Assembly: GCA_017413145.1 (NCBI GenBank)
Contig: JAFPUX010000215.1
Location: 1 to 6,678 of the forward strand
Length of the DNA: 6,678 bases
Direction of reading: 5' to 3'
From: Kiritimatiellia bacterium
GTDB lineage: Bacteria > Verrucomicrobiota > Kiritimatiellia > RFP12 > UBA3636
The notes beneath the pieces are model-generated. The model did not search any database, had not been told where the DNA came from, and saw nothing but the letters and a program-made list of their open reading frames with translations. The position numbers were made by a program, and so were the translations under genes. Of this stretch, positions 1 through 4,246 are shown one piece after another. The first letter of the stretch is position 1; every line of letters begins with the position of its first letter.

Positions 1-629
1 GCGCGGCGGGGGCCGAGCGCGCCGACGACGGTGCGCTTGCCGGCCGCGAGGTCGCCCTCGACGTCCTTGAAGTAGGTGAACGTCGTCATCACCGCGTTCG
101 CGAGCGCGACGAGCGGGATCGTCCACGTGCCGGCGAAGCGGTGCGACGCGCCGGAGAATGCGAAGTCGACCCCGCCGCCGCACGCCGCGTAGCCGGTCCA
201 CGCGGCGCACGCGATGCTGCACCCGCACGCGAGGTTGCCCCAGAGGCCGCGGCCCTTGAGCTTCGAGTCGAGCAGGTTGAGCGCGACGCCGGCGGCGACT
301 GGCACGACGGCCGCCGGCGCGTCGAAGGCCAGCCAGGCGAGCGCCGCGGCGATGCCGGCGGCGGCGATCGCGACGGCGGGGACGAGCGGCAGTTCGCCCG
401 TCACCATCGGGCGGCGCGGCGCGTTGACGGCGTCCTCGCGGCGGTTTGTCGCGTCATTGAGGATCTGGTTGAGGCCCCAGCCCGCGTAGAGGATCGCGAG
501 CGTCGCGGCGAGGCGCCACGCGGGGATCTGTGCGGGCGACGCCGCCGCGCCCGCGAGGCCGGCGGACATCGTCACGAAGCCGTAGTACGGCCGCGTCGAG
601 CGGAGGAAGGCGGAGAGGAAACGTAGCAT
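1..629 (-). CDS. UbiA-family polyprenyltransferase (C-terminus cut by window edge)
   Basis: Membrane prenyltransferase of the UbiA superfamily, enzymes that transfer a polyprenyl group from its diphosphate to an acceptor; the acceptor cannot be told from sequence. The frame is open from the ATG at 629 to the left edge, giving 209 residues, with the C-terminal part outside. The start reads MLRFLSAFLRSTRPYYGFVT, typical for the family. The first Asp-rich motif appears as NQILNDATNRREDAVNAPRRP (residues about 54-74), where the canonical NDxxDxxxD becomes NDxxNxxxD. The second is YFKDVEGD followed by AAGKRTVVG (about 187-203), matching the usual KDxxGD pattern. Hydrophobic helices alternate between these loops. 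It follows the DUF2459 gene on the same strand after 63 nt, a spacer holding a 9-bp tandem repeat. No SD is visible. The family call is firm; the substrate is unknown. Confidence 0.9.
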   Translation of the reverse strand, partial: MLRFLSAFLRSTRPYYGFVTMSAGLAGAAASPAQIPAWRLAATLAILYAGWGLNQILNDATNRREDAVNAPRRPMVTGELPLVPAVAIAAAGIAAALAWLAFDAPAAVVPVAAGVALNLLDSKLKGRGLWGNLACGCSIACAAWTGYAACGGGVDFAFSGASHRFAGTWTIPLVALANAVMTTFTYFKDVEGDLAAGKRTVVGALGPRR

Positions 630-633
630 CGGG

Positions 634-669
634 GAAGTTGAATGGGTTGAAGGGGTTGAAGAGGTTGAA
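634..669. repeat. 9-bp tandem repeat upstream of the prenyltransferase start
   Basis: Four consecutive 9-mers are visible on the plus strand: GAAGTTGAA, TGGGTTGAA, GGGGTTGAA and GAGGTTGAA, followed by degenerate GGGTAAAG-like units to about 690. The tract begins 4 nt upstream of the prenyltransferase ATG. In mRNA sense it is a pyrimidine-rich TTCAACCYC series. It resembles a 9-bp version of the GAGGTTA heptamers near 1759, 3707 and 6259. Confidence 0.85.
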
Positions 670-692
670 AGGGTAAAGTGTAAAGGGTAAGG

Positions 693-1505
693 TTAGGGGG
701 CGGGCGGATGCCCAACCAACGGGGGCTCTGCCCCCGAACCCCCGGAGGGGAACTCCGCGAACTCCGCGGACTCCGCGTGAGATTCACCCTCCGCCTTCGC
801 CGCGTGCAGGATCGGGGACGCGAAGGGCGTCCAGACGCAGCAGGGCAGGCCCGCGCGCTTGAGGGCGAGGTTGCACCAGGTGTTGCAGGTGAAGAACGGA
901 TGGTAGCGCCCGCGCGCTTCGTAGAAGGCGTCGGTCGGGCCAAAGCCGGTCGTGTTGGCGAGCGGGACGAGGCGGCCGGTCGCGTCGCGCACGCCGCTTT
1001 CGAGGAGGAACGCGACGAGCGCGTCGTACTGCTCGTCCGTGATCGCGAGGCGGCGGCAGTCGGGCCCCTCCTCCGCGGCGAAGAGCCGCGCGGCGTGGAG
1101 CGCGGCGCCGTCCAGCCCCAGTCCGGCGCGCAGCGCGAGGCCGGGCGTGAGGTCGCTCCAGGTCGGGACCTTGCGGTAGACGTCGCGGTCGCCCCAGCCG
1201 ATCGCGATCCACGGCGCCGCCGCGGCGCGCGGGTCGGCGGCGTCCGACGCCGGCGCGACGGGACCCCAGTCGAACCGATCGTTGCGGACCGGCAGGACGA
1301 GGTCGACGTGCATGCCGTTGGACCGGACGAAGATCTCGACCGGCCCGATCCGCCCCGCGCCGCGGTTGAGCGGGATCGCGGAAAGGACGACCGCGGCGAG
1401 GAAGTATAGCGCGACCGCGCCGACGAGCGCGAGCGCGGCGCGTAACGCGATGCGGCGCCACCGCCTGGCGCGGCGGGGAGCAGGTTTGTTGACGGAGTTT
1501 TCCAT
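693..1505 (-). CDS. DUF2459 / TIGR02117-type membrane-anchored protein with repeat-derived tail
   Basis: A 270-residue protein of the DUF2459 family, whose function is not established. An Arg-rich N-terminus precedes one membrane helix (about 20-44), so the domain probably faces the periplasm. Family landmarks are in order: SNGMHVDLVLP (62-72), APWIAIGWGDRDVY (97-110), PTWSDL (114-119), a Leu-His pair at 136-137, and FYEARGRYHPFFTCNTW (194-210). The conserved His66, Asp68, Asp106 and Cys207 could form an active site, but that is inference. The domain appears to end near residue 235. Residues 239-270 are encoded by repeat DNA: GESHAESAEFAEF comes from one 36-bp repeat unit, and the remainder from a GGGGGCTCTGCCCCC hairpin element. 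The start lies 12 nt after the stop of the upstream secreted-protein gene, so the two are probably co-transcribed. There is no SD; the 12 nt before ATG are CCCCGCCACGAC, nearly the same as before the gene starting at 5599. Confidence 0.92.
   Translation of the reverse strand: MENSVNKPAPRRARRWRRIALRAALALVGAVALYFLAAVVLSAIPLNRGAGRIGPVEIFVRSNGMHVDLVLPVRNDRFDWGPVAPASDAADPRAAAAPWIAIGWGDRDVYRKVPTWSDLTPGLALRAGLGLDGAALHAARLFAAEEGPDCRRLAITDEQYDALVAFLLESGVRDATGRLVPLANTTGFGPTDAFYEARGRYHPFFTCNTWCNLALKRAGLPCCVWTPFASPILHAAKAEGESHAESAEFAEFPSGGSGAEPPLVGHPPAP
720..736. repeat. Small perfect GC hairpin inside the DUF2459 tail
   Basis: CGGGGG (720-725) and CCCCCG (731-736) form a 6-bp inverted repeat around CTCTG. 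A second short dyad, CCCC-GGA-GGGG, follows at 740-750. Both are translated as part of the C-terminal tail of the DUF2459 protein. With the adjacent 36-bp repeat unit they form a mosaic of repeat DNA at the gene end. A role as transcript-end structure is possible, but no U-tract follows in minus-strand sense. Confidence 0.6.
752..787. repeat. 36-bp repeat, copy A (single unit, coding)
   Basis: Three 9-mers, ACTCCGCGA, ACTCCGCGG and ACTCCGCGT, are followed by GAGATTCAC. This is the same 4 x 9 architecture as the array at 4249-4455. It is translated on the minus strand as ESHAESAEFAE, in the same reading frame as that array. Confidence 0.9.
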
Positions 1506-1517
1506 GTCGTGGCGGGG

Positions 1518-1754
1518 TCAGAAGCGTGCGTTGAGGATCGGAAGGCAGGGGACGACGCCGTCGACGACGACGTCCTCGCCCGGCCACGCCCAGCGGCTGT
1601 CGACGATGCCGCCTCCGATGCCGAGGATCGCGTGGCGGGGTTCGGCGAGGTCCTCCTCGACGAGGTCGACCGCGTTCGTGGCGGGATCCGCGGCGGCGGC
1701 GACCGCCGCCGCAAGGACGAAGGACAAAGGACGAAGGAAGGCGAAGCGGGGCAT
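1518..1754 (-). CDS. Small secreted protein of unknown function (78 aa)
   Basis: The protein begins MPRFAFLRPLSFVLAAAVAAAADP, a likely signal peptide with a hydrophobic core at about residues 8-21 and a plausible cleavage after the Ala run. The mature part would be only about 55 residues, with one Cys and a VDGVVPCLPIL segment; no family is recognised. Third codon positions are strongly G/C, as in the neighbours, which supports a real gene. The signal-peptide codons for LRPLSFVL fall in a 7-bp tandem repeat. It is the first gene of a minus-strand group leading into the DUF2459 protein 12 nt downstream. No SD is present; a heptamer tract begins 4 nt upstream of ATG. The region around its start closely resembles the start of the lipoprotein gene at 3702. 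Confidence 0.65.
   Translation of the reverse strand: MPRFAFLRPLSFVLAAAVAAAADPATNAVDLVEEDLAEPRHAILGIGGGIVDSRWAWPGEDVVVDGVVPCLPILNARF
1713..1740. repeat. AAGGACR heptamer tandem repeat within a signal-peptide coding region
   Basis: Four 7-bp units lie end to end on the plus strand: AAGGACG, AAGGACA, AAGGACG and AAGGAAG. They sit within the first 15 codons of the small secreted protein and encode most of the front half of its signal peptide. Confidence 0.8.
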
Positions 1755-1758
1755 GAGT

Positions 1759-1793
1759 GAGGTTAGAGGTTAGAGGTTAGAGGTTAAAGGTTG
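1759..1793. repeat. GAGGTTA heptamer tract, copy 1
   Basis: Four perfect GAGGTTA units (1759-1786) are followed by one variant, AAGGTTG (1787-1793). The tract starts 4 nt upstream of the ATG at 1754. In mRNA sense it reads as repeated TAACCTC, a pyrimidine-rich leader without SD potential. Confidence 0.95.
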
Positions 1794-1796
1794 GGA

Positions 1797-1832
1797 TTGT
1801 TCACAAATCTCAATTGTTCACAATTGTCCACA
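1797..1832 (+). promoter_or_regulatory. Three DnaA-box-like 9-mers in an AT-rich island
   Basis: TTGTTCACA occurs at 1797-1805 and 1814-1822, and TTGTCCACA at 1824-1832, all in the same orientation. TTGTCCACA matches the DnaA box preferred in high-GC actinobacteria and differs by one base from E. coli TTATCCACA; the other two differ at one further base. Each is also part of an imperfect palindrome, TTGTYCACAA, so an operator for another regulator is an alternative. The boxes lie in the divergent region between the secreted-protein gene and the ATPase gene. No replication gene is in view. Confidence 0.4.
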
Positions 1833-1853
1833 AATTGCAAAGCCAAATTCAAT

Positions 1854-1880
1854 GCTCCGCGAACTCCGCGGACTCCGCGT
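1854..1880. repeat. CTCCGCG 9-mer repeat, copy B (intergenic)
   Basis: Three 9-mers, GCTCCGCGA, ACTCCGCGG and ACTCCGCGT, match the first three quarters of the 36-bp unit at 752-787. The usual fourth block, GAGATTCA, is absent. Instead, the left arm of the 13-bp inverted repeat begins at 1881. This is the only non-coding copy in the window. Confidence 0.85.
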
Positions 1881-1925
1881 GAAAACTTGCCTAGAACAAA
1901 GTGACGTAAAATTAGGCAAGTTTTC
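1881..1925. promoter_or_regulatory. Perfect 13-bp inverted repeat with 19-nt loop
   Basis: GAAAACTTGCCTA (1881-1893) is exactly complementary to TAGGCAAGTTTTC (1913-1925), leaving a 19-nt spacer. It lies 57 bp upstream of the ATPase ATG in the divergent gap. The outer A/T runs give it the shape of a bidirectional intrinsic terminator, but the long spacer and the divergent position suit an operator or cruciform better. A possible -10 hexamer, TAAAAT (1907-1912), lies in the spacer, though no well-spaced -35 goes with it. Confidence 0.6.
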
Positions 1926-1969
1926 TGTTGCAATTTTGGATAAGTTTCGGTAGGCTCTTCCCCGTTCCC

Positions 1970-1974
1970 GGAGG
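1970..1974 (+). promoter_or_regulatory. Shine-Dalgarno GGAGG deciding the ATPase start
   Basis: A perfect GGAGG lies 7 nt before the ATG at 1982. This selects 1982 over an in-frame ATG at 1928, whose extra 18 codons would include this intergenic sequence. It is the only canonical SD at any start in the window. Confidence 0.9.
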
Positions 1975-1981
1975 AATCGAC

Positions 1982-3130
1982 ATGAAAGCGAACCCGTTCG
2001 TCTACGGCAAGGAAGTGTCCGGCGAGAATTTCTACGACCGGCGGGAGGATTTCGAGTCGCTCGTGGCGACGCTCGCGGGCGGCGCGGCGAACGTGGTCCT
2101 CTACGCGCCGCGGCGCTACGGAAAGACCTCGCTGGCGAAGAAGGCGCTGGGCGAACTCTCGCGGCGCGGCTTCCGGTGCATCTACTTCGACTTCATGCGC
2201 GTGGAATCCGTTCCGGCGTTTTGCGAGGCCTACGCCTCGTCGGTCTACGCGCTGGAGCGGGGCGCCGTCCGCGCGATGCGGCGGATCGGCTCGGCCCTCG
2301 CGTCGCTGCGGCCGAAATTCACCGTCGGGGACGACGGGAAGCCGGCGCTCGAACTCGACCGGGCGGCCGTTCCGACGGTTTCGACGGTCGAGGGGGCGCT
2401 CGATCTGCCGGAGAAGCTGGCCGACGGGAAGCATCCGGTCGTCGTCGCGTTCGACGAATTCCAGGAGATCGGGACCCTTTCGCCGGACATCCCCCTCGAA
2501 GGCGTCTTCCGCAGCTGCATCCAGCGGCACCGGTCGGTCCGCTACCTGTTCCTCGGGAGCAAGACGCACCTGATGAAGCGGATGTTCGGCGACCGGGCAC
2601 GCCCGTTCTACAACTCGGCGTCCGTCCAGCGGCTCGACGTACCCGCGGAAGCGGAGACGGCGGCGTTCGTCCGGGCGCGGTTCGCGTCCGCCGGCCTGCG
2701 GATCGGGGACGCGGCCGTCCGGCGCGTCCTTGCGGCGTCCAAGGGCATCCCCTACCACGTCCAGGCCGTCTGCGCGCTCGCCTTCGACGCGGCGGTCGGC
2801 GCCGGGCGGCGGGACGTGGACGAGGCGATGGTGGATGTGGCCGTCGTCCGGCTCGTCGATTCCAAGAGCGATCTGTACGAAACATCGCTCCAGTCCCTCG
2901 CCCCGGCGCAGCGGACGCTCCTCGCGGCCCTGGCGCGGAATCCGGTCGGGCGCTTCGACGCGAAATACCGCGCCGCGCACGGTCTCGGTCCGTCGTCCGG
3001 CGTCCATTCCGCGCTCGCCGTCCTGACCGGCAAGGGGCTCGTGGAATCGACGCCGCGCGGCTACGAGATCGGCGACCCGATGTTCGCCCTCTACCTCGCC
3101 TCGCCGGCGTACCAGCTGTTCGCCCGGTAG
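1982..3130 (+). CDS. AAA ATPase of the ATPase_2 / COG1672 type
   Basis: A 382-residue STAND-like AAA ATPase. It opens with NPFVYGKEVSGENFYDRREDFESL (4-27), the usual entry of this family. Walker A is APRRYGKTSL (42-51), with Lys48 and Thr49; Ala replaces the first Gly, as is common here. Walker B is PVVVAFDEFQEI (152-163), with Asp158 and Glu159. A sensor-like strand, YLFLGSKTHLMKRMF, is at 188-202, followed by the FYNSASVQRLDVP region. The C-terminus (about 300-382) looks like a winged helix: LAPAQRTLLAAL, then GPSSGVHSALAVLTGKGLVE and an EIGDPMFALYL end. The substrate or partner of such stand-alone ATPases is generally unknown. It is the only plus-strand gene, has its own divergent upstream region and the only canonical SD in the window, so an independent origin from the flanking genes is plausible. 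A GC-rich hairpin lies 29 nt beyond its TAG. Confidence 0.93.
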   Translation: MKANPFVYGKEVSGENFYDRREDFESLVATLAGGAANVVLYAPRRYGKTSLAKKALGELSRRGFRCIYFDFMRVESVPAFCEAYASSVYALERGAVRAMRRIGSALASLRPKFTVGDDGKPALELDRAAVPTVSTVEGALDLPEKLADGKHPVVVAFDEFQEIGTLSPDIPLEGVFRSCIQRHRSVRYLFLGSKTHLMKRMFGDRARPFYNSASVQRLDVPAEAETAAFVRARFASAGLRIGDAAVRRVLAASKGIPYHVQAVCALAFDAAVGAGRRDVDEAMVDVAVVRLVDSKSDLYETSLQSLAPAQRTLLAALARNPVGRFDAKYRAAHGLGPSSGVHSALAVLTGKGLVESTPRGYEIGDPMFALYLASPAYQLFAR

Positions 3131-3159
3131 GCGCCCGTCGCGAAGCGAAGCGAGAGCGG

Positions 3160-3197
3160 CCGCCGGCGCAAGGCGGCTGCACCTCCTTGCGCGGCGG
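3160..3197. terminator. GC-rich hairpin between convergent genes (possible bidirectional terminator)
   Basis: CCGCCGGCGCAAGG (3160-3173) pairs with CCTTGCGCGGCGG (3185-3197), with one bulged base and an 11-nt loop. It lies in the 92-bp gap between the ATPase stop and the stop of the minus-strand lipoprotein, where both transcripts must end. No T-tract follows on either strand, so it is not a classical intrinsic terminator. Confidence 0.5.
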
Positions 3198-3222
3198 ACG
3201 TGGGGCGGGAGGGGGTGCGCGT

Positions 3223-3702
3223 TCAATTCAGACAGGGCGAGATGACGAGTTTGCGTTCGGCGACCATGAACTGCTCCGCATCGCCGAGAAGGCGGATGTG
3301 CACGATGCCGCCGGGCGGAGGCTCGTCGAACCGGAACGAAGCGCCGCCCAGGATCATCGTCCCGCCGGGGTTGATCCAACGGTCGTATTCGCCGAGGAGC
3401 GTTTCGTTCGGACGGTTCGGGTCTTCGGGGTCGCTCAGGGGAAGCGGGGCGAACGCACGGTCGTAGTAGGCGACGCTTCCCCGCACAGGCAGCAGATGGA
3501 TTCCGTTCCGATGGAGCTGCGAATAGACCGCGCCCGGGTAATTCGTCGGAATGTGAATCCCGATGTCCCAGGAATAGTCGGCCGCACGTTCCGGAATGCG
3601 GACGCGCCAGTAGGCGATGCCGTCGTGCTCGACCAGCGTTCCGGTCGAGGTGCAGCCCGCGGCGAGGGCAAGGAGAGGAAGGAAGAGGAGGAAGCGGGGC
3701 AT
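3223..3702 (-). CDS. Small lipoprotein of unknown function (159 aa)
   Basis: The N-terminus MPRFLLFLPLLALAAGC is a lipoprotein signal peptide with predicted lipidated Cys17 (lipobox AAGC). The mature protein contains WDIGIHIPTNYPGAVYSQLHRNGIHLLPVRGSVAYYDRAF, a likely beta-rich segment, and ends MVAERKLVISPCLN. No family is recognised. It is the last gene of the minus-strand operon, 87 nt after the preceding gene, and faces the ATPase gene convergently. There is no SD; a six-unit heptamer tract begins 4 nt before the ATG. Its first codons and leader match those of the secreted-protein gene at 1754, including 15 identical bases spanning the start. An envelope location is well supported; the function is not. 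Confidence 0.85.
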   Translation of the reverse strand: MPRFLLFLPLLALAAGCTSTGTLVEHDGIAYWRVRIPERAADYSWDIGIHIPTNYPGAVYSQLHRNGIHLLPVRGSVAYYDRAFAPLPLSDPEDPNRPNETLLGEYDRWINPGGTMILGGASFRFDEPPPGGIVHIRLLGDAEQFMVAERKLVISPCLN

Positions 3703-3706
3703 GAGC

Positions 3707-3748
3707 GAGGGTAGAGGTTAGAGGTTAGAGGTTAGAGGTTGGAGGTTG
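3707..3748. repeat. GAGGTTA heptamer tract, copy 2
   Basis: Six 7-bp units: GAGGGTA, three GAGGTTA, then two GAGGTTG. The tract starts 4 nt upstream of the lipoprotein ATG, the same spacing as copy 1. It fills about half of the 87-nt gap between this gene and the one upstream of it in the operon. Confidence 0.95.
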
Positions 3749-3789
3749 GAACGCGAAGGGTGGCCCGGATGCGGGTGCTTTACCCGGTG

Positions 3790-4239
3790 TCATTTGTCGA
3801 TCCGACAATGAACGAAATGTCCTTCGGAATCGAATTCCAGAAGGTAGTCATCGGCAAGGGGTTCCGGCGAAAGCCACCAGTTCGGCGTTTTGTAGAGGAA
3901 GATGTCGTGTGTCTCGTTGCCGGAGCCCTGTTGTCGATAGCGGTCGTTCGGCGGTCCCAGCTTTGCCATGACGGATTCCTCCGTGGCGCCGTCGACCGCT
4001 GCGCTCCGGATGGCGGAGTCTCTGCGGATCTGGTTGTGACGGAGGGCCAGTTGCAGCGACAGCGCGAAGGCCGCAACGACCGCCGTGACAACGGACGCGC
4101 GCGTGGCCAACCGTTCACGGCCGTGGAACAGGAATCGGTTCATTCCGGTCACGAACAGACGGAGGGCAAACACGACGAGGACGCCAATCGCCGCGACATG
4201 GACGATCAAAGACAGAACTGTGCAGAGAATCCACTTCAT
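3790..4239 (-). CDS. Two-span membrane protein with a BamE/SmpA-like C-terminal domain
   Basis: A 149-residue protein with two hydrophobic helices (about 3-31 and 48-66) joined by a basic loop (RFLFHGRERLATR). The C-terminal part (about 78-149) reads DGATEESVMAKLGPPNDRYRQQ, later DIFLYKTPNWWLSPEPLADDYLLEFDSEGHFVHCRID. A Gly-x-Thr-x-x-x-Val, Leu-Gly-x-Pro opening followed by an aromatic strand and a 'hxFDxxGxh' strand resembles the BamE/SmpA/OmlA fold; this is pattern similarity, not proof. The start lies 7 nt beyond the stop of the 450-residue lipoprotein gene, with GAGG 5 nt before ATG, so translational coupling is likely. That SD-like sequence borders the end of the HAESAE repeat array. Unlike BamE it is anchored by helices, not a lipid. 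Gene call firm; domain call moderate. Confidence 0.82.
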   Translation of the reverse strand: MKWILCTVLSLIVHVAAIGVLVVFALRLFVTGMNRFLFHGRERLATRASVVTAVVAAFALSLQLALRHNQIRRDSAIRSAAVDGATEESVMAKLGPPNDRYRQQGSGNETHDIFLYKTPNWWLSPEPLADDYLLEFDSEGHFVHCRIDK

Positions 4240-4246
4240 CTCGACC

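Noticed and set aside
720..750. Terminator at the end of the DUF2459 gene
   Set aside because: The GC hairpin lies within the coding frame, upstream of the stop, and no U-tract follows in minus-strand sense.
1928..1981. Upstream ATG for the ATPase at 1928
   Set aside because: There is no SD before it. The added residues translate the SD region, while the ATG at 1982 has GGAGG at 7 nt and begins the family's usual N-terminus.
1784..3379. Long minus-strand open frame of 531 residues
   Set aside because: It is the antisense shadow of the ATPase gene, rich in Arg, Pro and Gly, with no recognisable domain and running through intergenic repeats at both ends.
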